Positions 43,929-58,900 of a stretch of DNA of 64,000 nt are shown in pieces. Below the pieces are notes generated by a model. It was not told the DNA's origin, searched no databases, and saw only the letters and a program-made list of their open reading frames with translations. The position numbers and the translations under genes are program-made. Every line of letters begins with the position of its first letter. Within the stretch, counting starts at the first letter, position 1. The DNA comes from Tenebrio molitor (Eukaryota > Arthropoda > Insecta > Coleoptera > Tenebrionidae), in the NCBI RefSeq assembly GCF_963966145.1, contig NC_091054.1, positions 10,788,001 to 10,852,000 of the forward strand, given 5' to 3'.

Positions 43929-46900
43929 TTAAACCGGAGATCTGTCGCCGTTCGGACTGTAGTCCTTCAGCAGCTCCCTCAACCTGATGATTTCCTTTTT
44001 GGCGGCCTCCAGGTCCCCCTGCAGGCTTAACTCCTTCTCTCGCAGCCGCTTGATGTCCCTTTGACAGCTCTACAAGCAAAAACGGGGGGGCAATCAGGGC
44101 GGCCGCCTCGGTCGTCGCACCCGACACTTACCACGTTTTGCCTCAACAGATCGAGCTTGTCGCACTTGAGTTTCGCCACCTCCTGCGCCAACACCTCCGC
44201 ACTAGGCCCCGTCGTGCTCGTCGGCCTGTCCTGGCAGACGCTGCACGCCTTCGCCGCCGTTTCGGCGCTCGACATGCTCTCCAGTCCGGTGTCGCTGTCG
44301 ATGTAGCCGCCGGCGAGGTGCTCTTCCAGGTCCTCGCTCGTCAGCGACGAGTCGTCGCTTGCCTCGGACAGCGCCGGATGGGCGTGCGCCGTCAAGTCCG
44401 GCGACGACGCCGTCGACGAGTTGGCGCTCTTCTTGCCGTTGGAGACGATCGAGCTCTTCGACAGCGACCTCCCGCTCTAGACGCGACAACCGATCAGACA
44501 CGTGGTGGTCACCGTCGACGCGATAATACTCACCGAAGGCGTCGATTCGGAGATCGTCGGCTGGCTCGACTTCTTTGACAGCCTGTCGTGGCCGTTGGCG
44601 CCCGCCAGGTTGTTGTCCACGCTCTGGCTCGACTTCACCCTGGCGCTCCACGCCTTCTTCACGGTGTCGATGAACCTGGAGCCCGGGCCGGAGTCGCTTT
44701 TCGGGGTGCCGGGGACCATGGTGGCGCCGGCGGCGCCCAGGAATTCGTTGGTCTTCTCTTTCAGCTCCTCGGTTAGGGTCTGGAGGAGCGAGGTGCGCGT
44801 TCTCAGCTCCAGCTTGGCGAACTTGTCCGCCTTGTAGCAGGCGTTCTCGGCGTTGATTAGTTTGGTCAGGAGGAATTCTTTCAGTTCGGGCCCGTGACGG
44901 AAGACGGCCGGCGTCGGCAGCGTCGGACCGAAGAAGGGGACGTCGTCGCGCGCCGTCACGCTCACATTATACCTGCAACGGGCGACGATTAATTAATATG
45001 TATGTCAAACGAAAACAATTTAGTCAACGAGAAAATCTAGCACGGTTTCAAACCGAAACTGACACCGAAATGGGGGTCAAGTTTTGACGTTATTTGCTAA
45101 ATAAAACGACTCAGACTGGAACTGGTTCTCTTATTCTTATTCCTATTATGAAATTCGTCGTTATTAAGGCATTCCACGCTAATTATGATGACATAACCTC
45201 TAAATTATTTATGTATTTCCATTTTACTCGCCATTTGTGCTTTAGTTATAAAAACTGGTTACATTTCTGTCGTAATAAATTATTTGGTAACATTGATACG
45301 TGGTGTCGGTAGAATTGATTTTTTTTTTTGATTATTTGACTGAGAACTGAAAAGAAAAGGACGTCGAAAGAAAGACAGAAGTGTTTTAAAGATAAATTAA
45401 AATTGTGAACAAAACGACAAGATTCGGAATCGCCTCAAATGAAAAAAAAATTCAGCTGTCTGTCTAAAATGTTTGAAGATGGAGCGATTAGAAGAAAATT
45501 AAACATGAAGAAATGGAAAAAGAAGAAACAGGAAGTTGGCTAGATAAGATGCAGATCAATAAATTCACCTTATCTTATCATTAAATATTTAAATATCAAA
45601 ATATGGTTTCCGCGAAAACCTCCTTTGAAGTCCAGACCAGATTTTTCTTACTTTAAAGAAAGAAGAAAATCAGCAGACCTTCTAGACGAATCTTGGGGCC
45701 ATCTTTCAACACTACAAGAACTAAATTTAATCCGATCTTAATTTTTGAAGAGGTCCAATAATTACTACTATGTATTTTCAACATATTTTATTTCACAAAC
45801 ATAAAAAACACTGCAAAATTTCGCTCTCGTACAATACAACTTCCATTCATTGCAAAATATCGTATGATCAAAAAGTCTTTGGATCAGGATTGCCGTGGAA
45901 TTAACAAGATATATGACATAGGGTGAGAAATCTCATCATATAAAAATTGAGGTTATTATAGACATTAGTAGCGCAGCATGTTAATAAAGTTAATAACAAC
46001 TGATAACAACTAATTTGAAAGTTTAATAAATGTCTTACTTTGCGAGGCATTTTTAAAAACACGTTCAAATTTTTGATGCGAGTTTGCGTATTTTCAAGGA
46101 CATTAAAAATGACAAGCGCCGTGGACAAGCGTTGGCTGGTATTGCCAATAGACATCATCAAATTTCCTGAATTTAGCAAAATTTTGTATTTTCAAACCTA
46201 AATCAACAGGTCGTGGTTCTTTGATTAAAAAACAGACTATACATTATGTAATTGGGTTTATTCGCTTCGTTTATGTTTAAATGAGTTCCGTAAATTATGT
46301 ACTTTGAAATACACATAAAAACGACGGGCAGTAGAAGTAAATATTTCTATAGATGGGAATCGCGATCCAAAGACTTTTTGATCATTCTATAGTTATTTTG
46401 ATTCTGGCGACATCTATAATCGTCGCGTGAGAACGGTCACGACTCGCAACGCACCTTATCGCAGTCGACCGTGATTTTTAATTTGACAGCTGTCAGTTGT
46501 GCCGTGAAAAATTTGATTGTCATTTCAGCTCGAAAAATCTCCGTGAGAAATACATTTTTCCGATGCGAAAACTGGGAAATTAATTCGCGACCGCTGCTGC
46601 GACTTCTTGTTTATCTTGAAGCCCGCGTGCAAGTTGCGAAGGGGCGAGAAATGTGAAACGTTAATCGACATGTAATTTGACGTCGACGAACCGAAAGAAA
46701 AGCTTTAATCAGACCGGTTGCAAAACGTCAGCGTTTAATTAATTTTGCACCGTCGCCGGTGCATTAACGCAACAAATTCGTTCAAAATTAAACAATCTTG
46801 ACCCTAATCGCGGCACCGGTTGAATTTGCCGTGTTGACGACGACCAAATTAACCGGAGCTGTGTTCATCCGACGGATGAAGAATTAATTTGGAGTTATTG

Positions 46901-49900
46901 GCCTGACTCGTTTTTCTCATGACCGTTGGAAATTAGTCCAAGTTTCCGCCGACGTCTCATTCTAATCGGAGATTGTTTTAGGAAGGATCCGGCCTGAGAA
47001 GTCCTGCGGAAAAGTCCTGATAAAAATGTTTGCATTCCATCACGCCCTTCTGTGTAATCAGATTCGTCTTCGCGAGTAGAGTAAGAAGTACTCTTTGAAG
47101 TCGGAAGGACTGATTCTCTCGGTCCGACGTCTGAACGGCGTCGAGTAAGCCGGATAAGTCCCGCGCGTTGATTATGTCATCGTTGGGTCGCGTTCAACAT
47201 AGCTAATTATCATTTTTCCGCTGATTTCCCCAGGTAAAAAGCGCCGCTCCCGTCCCCCCGACTTCCTCCAGGAGCGCCGTTTTCGGAATGGTCTCGCAAC
47301 GTCGCAGTGGTCGCTTGATTCGCCGAATAAAATCCGGTCTAATCGACTTTTTGCCGTTATTATTAACGAGCTCGACGAAAATTGGGTCGACGACACTGTC
47401 ACCCCGTCTCTTTTACAGGTGCAATGACGCCCAAAAAAGTGGTCCTTTCAGCGAGACCAGAAAGCACGAAAACGGTGCACATTTTTTCGGCAGAAACGCA
47501 CAAATCGAACATCAAATTCTGCGTTGATCGTTTTGTTGACGAAGGTCGGTCGACCGACCGACCAGGTGCGGCTGCTTGACCCAGTTGTGGCAAATCAAAC
47601 TGCTAATTTCGAGTAGACGCAAAAAGTTAGGTTAGGTCGGGTGAGGTTAGGTTACAGTTGCGATTTTGATGGTGCTGAACCTTAATTAATTCACTCCTGG
47701 ACAACAACTGGGAAAGAATTTTTTTTTCGACGAGCAACGTGTGCCACATTTGGGTGGTAAAATGTCACGTTTGTTAGATTTTACTGCGGAACAATCAGAC
47801 GAGCCGCCACTGGATGACCTTTGACATTTATAAATTTCTTTCTAAATTTACATTTTTTAATCGATACTTAACAAGGTGAAGGACAAAATATCGACGATAC
47901 CGAGCCAGATTAAAGGCGTTTACTATATTTTATTGAACTGACACTTCTAACTCTGAAAAACGTTGAGGTAGACTGCACGAACAAATTAGTTCACTATTTA
48001 ACTGTTGGCGCTGCGTGAATGACTTTTCAAGGATAAATTTGAATTTTGAATGTTCTTAAAGTTTAAACTGATTCGTTTTGACACGTTAATTAATAAAGTT
48101 TGTGGTTATGATGTAATTCGAGGTGAAGATTTCAGAATTGACCGAAGAACTGGGAAAAAAGATCTGCAATTAACTCAATTTGACTTTACTACCTTTCGAA
48201 TCGACGAAAGAAGAGCATTTCGATGTAGGGGAACAGAACAGAAGGTGTTGACAAAAAGAAAAGTTAAGAAAAAGATCGTAACAGGAAAGACTGCTGCCAA
48301 CATGGCAAAATATAAATGTGAGAATAAAGAAATAAGAAAATAAGGACAAAGAAACAAATGAAGCAAACAAAAAAAATGAGAATAACAAAAGAGAATCGTA
48401 ATATACATGAAGTAAATAATATAGAGAAAAACATAAAAACGGAATATAAATATAAGAATCAACGGTGCAAACAACTAGTGATTAAGGTACTATATCTTTA
48501 GAAGGTAGCGCCATTCCGCTCCACAATTTTTCGCCTCGAAATTAAAAGAGATGGCATTATCGATAAATCCCGTGAGTGTGACAAAGATAGAAGTATACAC
48601 AATTTTACGGGATGTTTGTATCGAGTCAAACAGATTCTATCTTTGTCACACTCACAGGATTTATCGATAATGCCATCTCTTTTAATTTCGAGGCGAAAAA
48701 TTGTGGAGCGGAATGGCGCTACCTTCTAAAGATATAGTACCTTACTAGTGATGGGAGGAAAAAAATCCTATTAAGAGTCAATTATGACAAAACTGACAAT
48801 CGCCATTTTAAAATGGCGAAGTACGACTATTTCACCATTTCACCATTCGACTATCACGGTGACAAGCAAGAATGTTTCTCTTTTTCATCACCGTCCTCTT
48901 CCACAAATCGAATGACTTATAAACCCACTGACACAAACATAAAGACATCTACATCTACCATCACCTAAACCTTGTCCAAATGACAGTTCGGACAGCGCCG
49001 ACGGCGAATTAGTAAATTAATTCAAGTGCACCTTCCAATTTATCGCAGTTGGTCAAAACGACTTGCAAATGTCAATTAAATAAAAATAAAATGTCCTAAT
49101 CGACGTGAAATTTGTTCCCATTAACTCCTTCACTCTCACTTTATTAATAATTGACAAGACACCTGTCAAGTGAAAAAAAAAAACAATTGTCACGTCAAAT
49201 TGACACATGTCAAAATGAATATGTAATGACATTAGAAATTTATGGCGCCAGTGGCGTATCGTCAGACCGTTTCTTCGAAAACGCCTCTCCGTGCAAACAT
49301 TTTTTTCAACTTGTCATGAACGTCTAACAACTCCAGACATATTTTAATCGCACGAAATCGAACAGAGATTGCGAACAAGACCCGAAACAGATTTAGCCAG
49401 ACATGCGATCCGGAAATTGTAAACTCCATCTAAAATGGAGGAAGTTTTTCCGCCGTAAATTTCCCGTTATAGTACGATAACGAACGAAAAATTTCTTTGT
49501 TTCGCGTAATCACTTCGGCTATTCCCACGTCGCATTACGATTCCAATTAGTGAAAAAAAAAAAACATGATCGTCAATTACGTCGGCCGCGAGGTCAACCG
49601 AGAGGCGATCCTCTCGCAGACTTGCTGCTTCCCATTTGCGAGAGGCCGTGACTAACCGTTAGTCATGAGCCGCCGGGACCCCCACCTGTCGTGAGTCACT
49701 CTCTCACCCCCCGAATCGAAATTCCCGTTTCCTGCGCGAAAACAACTCACCTCGTGTTCGGCGTGTTCGGCTCCACCACTTGCACCACGACGAAGGCGTG
49801 CAAGAAGTGCGACGCTATCATGTCCGGCGAGAAGGGAGTGTTCTCCTCTTGGAAAACCAGGGCGACGATGTCGTTCCCTATGTGTCTCTTCCTCTGCAAT

Positions 49901-52900
49901 TGCTGGGGGTCGCTCTCCGTGTACGGTAGTAGTGTCGAGACGTGAAACATGATCTCTCTGTCCTTGAACACTTCGTACACCGCCTCGTCCCCCGTGTGGC
50001 CATTCTGTATGTCCAACCCGCCCCTGTACCCTTTGTGATCCTTCAGCTGTATCCTCTGTCCCAACAGCGCGAGAAAGTCGTCGAAAGCCGGGCTAGTCGT
50101 GTTGTTACAGAACAACTCCTCTTCCGTGGTCTGGCCGTACTTCTGATAGAGCACTCCGAACTTGAAGTTGGTGACGAGGACGTGCTCGTCGTAGTTGGCG
50201 ATCAATTGCGACGCCTTCGGGTGCAGCACCGGGACGAAATTCTCGATGTTCAGCTGCTCGTTGAGCAGCTTCGCCATCCGCGCGGGGTTCGGCGTCTCGC
50301 CCAGACACGAGGACGGCACGATCTCGTGCATGGTTCCGGTGCGCATCCTCAGCAGGATCCTGGTGTGCTCCTGGCTGGCCACGTTCTCGGTCTTGATCGA
50401 CAGCAGGACGGGCCCAAGCTGCTCATCCACGCCGATCAGGGACGTATGCTCCTGAAAAAAAATTGTTCTCTTTAAGTGTGGGAAATGAGCGAAATCAGAT
50501 AAGCGTAACCGGTGCACCAGTCTCGAAGCGAGACGCGCAGCCCGAGGGCAAGGTACAACGAGGCGGAAAGAATGTCAGACGAAGAGTCTCGTTTAGCTTC
50601 CGACAGACGAAAAACCGCAAAAACCTGTGTCCCACGCGTAAAATACAAAAAAACGACAGCAGTCGACGAAAATGCATAAATAAAAACTCACAACTTAACC
50701 TCACTTTCTTTATGACAGGAGGTTGTCGAATGAGACTAGGCAACGAATGCATTATCCTACTTTCTTCTGCAGCGAAATTGTTAATCTTCATTCATGAGTT
50801 TCCTTTTATTACAAACGAGCCTAATTCGAATTCGTAACAACAATTTTAACGAAAAATATATTTGCGAATTATTACCGTCGGACCGAAAAAACAGTTGGTA
50901 AGCCTTGACATTTGACATACATATTTGAATTATTTGTTGGGCACTTTATTTTAATACCGAAGGAAGAATTATTTATTGTCTTTGGTGCAAGAAATAAACT
51001 TAAAAAACTTGTCTTGTGCAGCTCTCGTCCTAGCCCACTAGTCATAATATCATAATACCATAGATATACACAAAGAGATGGCAAAGAACAATTACCAACA
51101 ATTTTATTTTAAAAAAATCGAATAATAGCTTTTGTAGTCGCTGACGGTGTAGTTCACGCACAAAAGTAGAATTAGGTGTTTTCGCTTCGTCGAAAACTCT
51201 CGATTCCGACTTTCATGATGCAGAAACGTCTCTAGATCAAAATGGCGTTTCTTCGAATCCTTTATCTGCACCGATATCCGATATCGCACGTCGATGTCGC
51301 CCACCCCTCCGTGGGTGTAGAGCAGGGCACGGCTCACAACAACGCGCTAGGAATTTTTTTTTCAGTTATTATTTCTTCAATGAGACTTTCACGCCCACGC
51401 CCCGTTCTTATTTCAAACACGTTATTATCGTCGAGCTCTATTGTTGTTAGAATTACGATGAACAATGAAGGAGGCCGCGTGTGTATGCAGGTACACCGGG
51501 AGGGACGCCCCCCTGTCATGAGGCGATGCAAATAAGCGAGTGGAACACACCGAATTTACAATCGGGAGGTGCGAAGGCGCCACACGTCTGCCGCAATTAA
51601 CGAGCTCTTCGATTCCGAATCGACATCGGTGAAAGTAAAAGAAGAAAAGAACTTGACAGATCAGTCGGGACAACGCGATTTTTACGAAACGGGATTTCGT
51701 TCGGGACGTCGTTCTATCTTTTGACGTCTTCGCCGTGTGCTCCTTTCGAAATTTGACCGTTGAGCGAGACACTATTTTTCGAATGGGCAATGCGACGACG
51801 GTTCCCAAAAATTTCGGAATCACAATCACCCAACGACGAAAAAACAAAAATCACTGTTACCAATCACGAGTAAAATATTTGGAGAACGCATGAATCATCG
51901 ATTAGCATTATTAATTAGTAAAACGAAATGTTGGAGCTTCACGGTGGGAATAAATCACGAATGACATTTAGAAAATTCGATTGGCAATTTGTTCTCGTCG
52001 TAATTTATTCAAAATGAATCGAAAGCGTTGAATTTCGAAAGGCCAAAACTCTGTCCGGTGGATTCTTCGGTGCAACGAAAGTGTCGCCAGTTTTGGATTA
52101 ATACCGTGATGCGGAGTAATGAGCCGCAAACAGAATTTTCGACGGGTTAGCGCACGCTTTTATTAAAAAATCAATGCAATAGCACGCATATTCGTTAACA
52201 TTCTATTAAACAAAACCCGACGCTACAGAGTTGCCAACAGCGTCAGATTTGCGTTTCGATGCATAATCACCACAGCGTATGTACTAATCTCAGACACGTT
52301 CCGGCGCGTCACGGCTGGTCACGTGCCCCGCACACCCATCCATCACCGCATCACCATATTCGCATCGAGATCTTTCCTCCGCGTTTATCCGACCGGAAAC
52401 GGTTTTTTCTTGCGTCACCGTCGGTGACTTTCTAATCTGCCAGAAAAGCGTCGCCAATAATCGAGCATAAAAATTCCCGATGGTGCTCTTTGCGGAGACG
52501 ATTTCTTCACCGCGCGTTATGTCGCTGCGTTTCTTTTATTTTCGGCACCTTTCTCTTCCGCCAGATTAACATCTGATAGGGTTACGCAATAAAAATAACT
52601 AACATTTTTGGGACAGCTGAACGAAATAAAGGAGTCGACGTCACGGCGAACAGCTGCTCATTAAGGGGGAAAAAACGTGCAAGCCGGAAACGGAAACAGA
52701 TCGTATCGTGAAGAGTTGAACGATAACGAGTCGATCGGGAGCGGAGTCGTGATGTGCCGAGGCGGCGAAACGGGGATCAATGGGGGAGTAAGATTGGAGG
52801 AGTGAATGGCCAGATGGAATCTGCACGGCTGGGCGGTAATTGGACTCTCCTCTTTGGGCAAAAAAAATCTTTCAAGACGAGATTTCGCCAACCAAGCGTT

Positions 52901-55900
52901 ATTCAGAGAAGGTGGATGGACGTCAAGACATCTGCAGATGGTCAGCAGCACGGCTCAAATCGACAGTGTTGAAAAACTGTCATTCGCCACACGGGGTCAC
53001 AGCGGACCCCGGCCGCGCAAAACCCGAAGAAAGAAATATGTAATTCCATTTCATGTTGTCGACAACAAATGAAAAGTGCGTCTGAGATCATTCTAATCAG
53101 TCTCTCCTCGAGTACGACCATCGACCAGACCCACGGTGGTCAACTTACCTTGCAACATATCAAACTGTTATTCGATTACGTTATTACAGGAGCACTGACA
53201 CAATTAGAATATGTATTTATTTTCTGTTTTGACAGCCAATGCGGTTTAACACTGTGGGGTCAAATACGACCCTTGACGGGGATAATACATTGAATATCGA
53301 AAATCAAACAAAGCACCCGATTATTTTTTTTCATTTTCTGTTCTTTTGTGTGTTCCTCGGCAGCAGTCGGTGCAACCTGGAGGCACCCGCGTGCTGTCGG
53401 CGCTCCGGATTCGCCTCGGCCGCCGGCGAGATATTAATCGCTGAATCAATTTGCTTTATTCACGGTTCGTTTGAGCGATCGACGGGAGCCCCAACAAAGA
53501 ATCCGTTCCGTCGTACAAACAACCCAGATCTCCGATTCCCTCTTTTCATCCGGGATCGATCTGCATTCTTCCGGCGAACCCCGGAGGAAAGACCCTCGCG
53601 TCACATCGAGGCCGCCGCGCTCTCGGATCAATCACTCGCTCCACTTACGCAACGACAACGACCAACTGTGCAAAATCGTCGCGAAACATTATCGGATTCG
53701 TTTCGCCAACGTGCGACGAATTATCCACGGAGCTGTTGTCTCCTCCGGAGGGGCCGGGTCGAGATTCCTCGAGATAGCGACCGACGTAGGAAGATGCGAC
53801 TTGTGGGTGTCGCTCGGCGGGCGCCAACACCGTTCCCGTTTTTCTTCTTGCATGTTGATGAACGGCGGCGGCCGCAACAACGTACCGAGACGCAATCCAT
53901 GATCGTGCGAACGTTCACATTCTCACAGGAACAATGGGGCGGTGTCGAGGTTTTGACACTTTTTCACTCGTCAGAGGCCGGACGTGGTGCCGTCCGACCG
54001 GAGAGAGACAAAAGGCGAGTCGATGATTGGATCGGACGGATCGCGGTGCGATCAGATAAGCCCGAGCGGCTTCGAGACGAGCTCGACCTTTGCCACAGAT
54101 TCGAACGGAAATTAAAAATACAGAACATCCTCCAGACTTGCCCGGACAAGTGTGGTGGTGTTTTGTGGAACAATCGGCGACGTTCCTTTTGCGTGCCAAC
54201 AACATTGGTGAACTCACCCTGCCGACGTAGAACCTCCTGTAGCACTTGCCCGTGTCGTCCGTCTCGATCTTGGCCCTCCAGGTTTGGTGCGAGAGCACCG
54301 GAGCGCCCCTGTGGTCGAAGGAGACATCGTGGTCCGTCCCGTCGACCCAGTAGCCCTTCTCCGGGACGGCTATCATGGGATAGGGCGCCGGCCCCGAGAG
54401 CGTCTCTTGCAGCAGGCGCCTCGATTGCGTCGCCTGTTGCGGCGAGGCCGGCGGGGTGCCGTGCTGGGGGGCGGCGCAGCCCACCGGCGAGATCTTCACG
54501 TTGTTGTTGGTCGAGAGGCGACACTCGTCGGGCAGACTGTGCTGTCGCTGCGCCATCGGCGCCTGCAACAAAAAAATTCGTGTCAACCGTGGCGGACCTT
54601 GACCGGCCAGGCGCGGGGTGGCGACCCTCGAGGAGGGGCGCCACCCCGTCCCGGGGCCTCCCATCGATTTTCCCTCGTCTGGATGACCCGATGGACTAGA
54701 TTCGGCACGGCGAGCCGATCGATCCGACAGGTGCCGGACCATGATGGTGGCAATCTTTAAAACTCCATCGACGGTGATGGCCGAATGACTTACTTCTCTG
54801 ATCAATATTCATACGACATAACTGTGAAGCCTACTTCCCAGTTTCTAATTCCGACGAAACAGAGGAGGCTGTTGCGAGAGATGCTCGCTCCATTGTTCGC
54901 CAAGTGGGACGGAACTTTCTATCGCGGAATAACTTTAATTCGTACGCTAATGGCGGACGAGGTTTGACAGTTGGGCGCCATCTTGATACGGCCTCCTTAA
55001 TTCGCAACAAACTTGGTAATTGCCAACACCTGTCACGGACAGGATGGTCGAAAAAACGCACCGACCAACTATTTCTTCACGATGAGAAAGAATTCTACTC
55101 TTTACATGCATTCGCTAAAAAATGCTCTCGTTATGTCTAATTGTTGGGCAATGCTGATTCAACAATCGACCGTAGTAGATGCTCCAACTGTTTTAATTTC
55201 GTCATTGAGCAAATAATTTGCCCAACAATTGCAGTTTTTGCTGTGGGAGAACGCCAGTCTAGAATTGCAGTTTCGACGACTGCAAGAACTAGTCCCTGTC
55301 GTGACAGCTTTTTCTGACACCTTCAATAACCAATCGCTCTCTATAAAACGCGAAAACGAGAGTCCGACTTGCAAACTACAACTTTCTCGTCGACTCCTCC
55401 AAGTGTCAATTTTCGAAAATTGATAAAACGGACGTTCTTTACTCGGGGACAGTTTTGGACACACCACGTATTCAGAAATCTGGCACAAAGACGGTTTCGT
55501 CACGTCGACGACTTAAATCAATGAATTAAATTTATCTGGTAGATTGCGCCCGACACGTGATTTATTGGTGTTGAAAAATACATCACATTAATTATGAAGT
55601 ATTCAGTTTGGAAATTTTATAAATTTCATTTGATTCACACGAAACTGAACACCATAAATAAAATAAATAATTAGATGTTTATTTGTTGTGGGATTATAAA
55701 CACTAAGCTACATTATGACGAAATAAATTTGGCTGACAGTGACAGCTGACAAATTGGGAACTACGACTTCCACTCTACTTATGGACAAGCTTTTGTGTTA
55801 ACAATTCAAAATTATGGTGAAGAAACAACAGAAATAACATTTTTTTAAATGTGAAAAATGACTGTCGTAATTTACAACGGACAAAGGATCGGTCATGAGA

Positions 55901-58900
55901 AATTCCAGATCTGAATCCTACACAATTGTTATGGGATGCCGTCGGAAAACATCAAAATTCTAGCTGACCAACAAACGTTACAATTTTAGTTATTTAGTGT
56001 TTCACGATGCAACACGGACAAGTGATAAAATTTAAATTATCACCGAGACACAATCTAGAAACGATATTTCATAAAATGTGACGAAAATAACTGTCACAAC
56101 TCGATGGGGAGATCGGACGGGCCAGGAGAAAGTCCAGATCTGAACCCCGCACAACTTTCTTGGGACGCTGTAGGAAAACACCAGAGTTCTTGCACCTCCT
56201 CCAGCTAACCTTGATGAGGTAAACAACATTCGGTTGATATTTGGAATGGCATTAATCGGACGAAATTTCCACCGCGAACGACGTCGTCGAGAGGTCGTAC
56301 GCAGCAGGGAGCACAGAAAAATTTAAATTTGTTTTTGGTCGAAATTGTTGGAATATTTTACCATAAATAAAACAATACAAACAAACAAAATATGTATTTT
56401 TATCGGGATGCAACTATAGCAGTCGCGTCGATTTTAGTGCTGGAAGCAGGTACAGAATCTTAGCAGAGCGGAAGAAGATGGTGAATGGAGGCGATTTATG
56501 GGGAGTCGACTCCATAAAGGTGGCAAATTTAACTTTCTAATGAGAGTAGTAAAGCAGTGAGGGTTGTAAAGTTTTATTAAAAGTCGCCCAAACAGCGGTG
56601 CACAGAAATAGAAAAAAATTGAAAAGACACCAACTTTGTGGTGTTTTCTAGTCTTGGTGTCTTTCCGGCGTCAAGCTATCATTATCTGCGAGCGAGACAA
56701 GCTTCCAAGTGTTTCTTCCAGGTCGTTTAACATTTCCTTATATTTACTTTATACCTTATTAGGCGTGACCTTTTCCACATGGTCTCCGCACGCCATAAAG
56801 CAGTTTTACAAAACGATTTCCATAACCCGAAAGCTTTTAACACTTCCACCGTACTTCCCCCCTTTAATAACCTCAACTCTTGTTCTTTCGTTCGAAACAG
56901 AATTTATCGCAAAACCTCATCTCGTCCGCGAAAAACACTTTAAAACAAGCAAACTTCCTCGAGTTTTTAAATCCGGCCCGTCGCACGAAATTTATTAGCC
57001 GCCCCCGGAAGCCGGTCGCGACACCGCCGCCAATAAAAATCCTCCGGGATTTTTACGACAGCCGTCCCCGCCGAATCAATCTCACGACACCGGTGCGATC
57101 TGCAGGTGGTCGGCCCGGCCGGGATTAATCCCGAATAAAGTCGGGAACGACGTTATTAATTCCGCAACGTTATCCATTATCCGCACCCCGCCTAAACTTG
57201 GGCGATAATCGCCTCCGGCCGGCGGCGGCGGTGGTTAACGACCATACCATATGAGAAATGCCGAGCATTTTTCCCCGGATATTGCTCCATAATTCTCGCC
57301 ACCTGACACACAACACGAGGACAAAGGACCGATGAAAATTTAATCAAGTCTTCTTTTTCCCGTTTCGAGGTGCGGAATGCCGACCAGATAGGCACACTTT
57401 CCGGGAGATTTGATTTTTCGGGATCGTTCGCCACCCGGAATGGACCGCTCTACCGGAAACGTGTCAGGACACCCACGCGACGCCCCCGGAACATTAAATA
57501 TGCACGACAATAATCTTGTTTATTATTTATGGATTTTTCCTACCTGACGATGATCAGGTAGGACAGAGGCGCCGGAGTTTCGAGGCTCCGGTCGAGCCAT
57601 TTGCATAACAATCCCGACAGAAAATATGACAGATCACTAGAAAAAATAAGGAAACACAAATTTAAAAAGTCACAGTCACGGTCACAACCCGACCGTGGTG
57701 GAAGTTCCAGCAACTAACACTTAACACTATTTCGGAAGATCTTAACACCACTACATATAAATTGGGAGGGTCTAGTGCGACTTAACACAATCACGATCAC
57801 TCTATATCTCGCCGCGCTTATCTGGAAGATTCCCGTCTGGCTGTACCTGGGGGCCCACGTCGAGGCCTCGACTCTCCGTCGCCAGGAAGCCGTAGATCAG
57901 CGTTTCACGGTGGACGTGAGGATTTACGGTCCGATGCATCGTCGATCGGCGTCGTCGCCGTAGCGCGATTTCGGACCTGGAGAATTCCGCCCAAAGCGAA
58001 CGGTCACGCCTTACGCAACTAGAAATAATCTGGGGGAAAAAATCAACGAACGAGGCTTTCTCCGGCGACGTGACCGGAGAGGAAAAGTCGTGGCTATCGA
58101 CCCGAGCGACCCAGCAGCGCCTCAACCCCTTCATTAATAATTAATCAAATCGGAATATGAATTATTGATTGGAACGGGTGACATTTCGTTGCGTTGTGTA
58201 ACGTCGCCACTTTCTAGCGTTTTGGCCGAAATCGCTGTCGATGACATCTCCGGTGGGCACAAATCCGGCGTCTCTAACGTAAACAAAGCGATAAACAAGC
58301 CGGACTCTAATTAACGATCGAGGAGGGATCACGAAGGTCTTCCACTTCGTCCCCCGGAAGATTTCCACCGGGTTTGCTCTCCGCCAGAGTTGACATTCAA
58401 CTTTGGAACTTCGTCCTTTGTCGAACACTTGACCTGGAAGTTTCGTTTACTTTAAGCAACATCGACATCACCGTCCATCAATCTCTTTCGCCCGGTAAGT
58501 CTCTTTCTCTCTTTCTCGCCTCTCCCCCCCCTCACCTTTCTCCGGGAATTTTAATATCTGTCATTGGAGCACGATGCGACGGATCGACGGCGAGAAATCG
58601 CAATTTCTTCGGCTCGTACCAGGCCGTCCATCGCAACGGACAAGTTTTTGTTTTCACCAGGTGTCGGACATCCTTCAAACGTCAACGACACATTCTCACC
58701 ATCCCTTCTAGAGACACTTATTCTTATCATTACTATTATTTTTCTGCAACTTTTTCCATCACAACTTTATCTCCTTCAGACTCTTCTTCTTCCTTGCGTA
58801 TCCCTTCAACGCACAAACCCCCTTTTTTCCTTGTTTGTTTTTCTTTGCTCCGTCCCATCCATGACCACCATTCCCGCATTCCGGTATCGACCTCCACCAG

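Noticed and set aside
47625..47660. TTAGG-like runs resembling the insect telomere repeat
   Set aside because: Only a few imperfect units (GTTAGGTTAGG, then GGTTAGGTT). Such short runs are common in insect DNA and are not an interstitial telomere array.
53239..54699. 486-codon plus-strand frame
   Set aside because: Runs antisense across Rapgap1 exon 54218-54562 and into intron. Arginine/serine-rich with no motif, as expected for chance openness in GC-rich DNA. Protein evidence would be needed to revive it.
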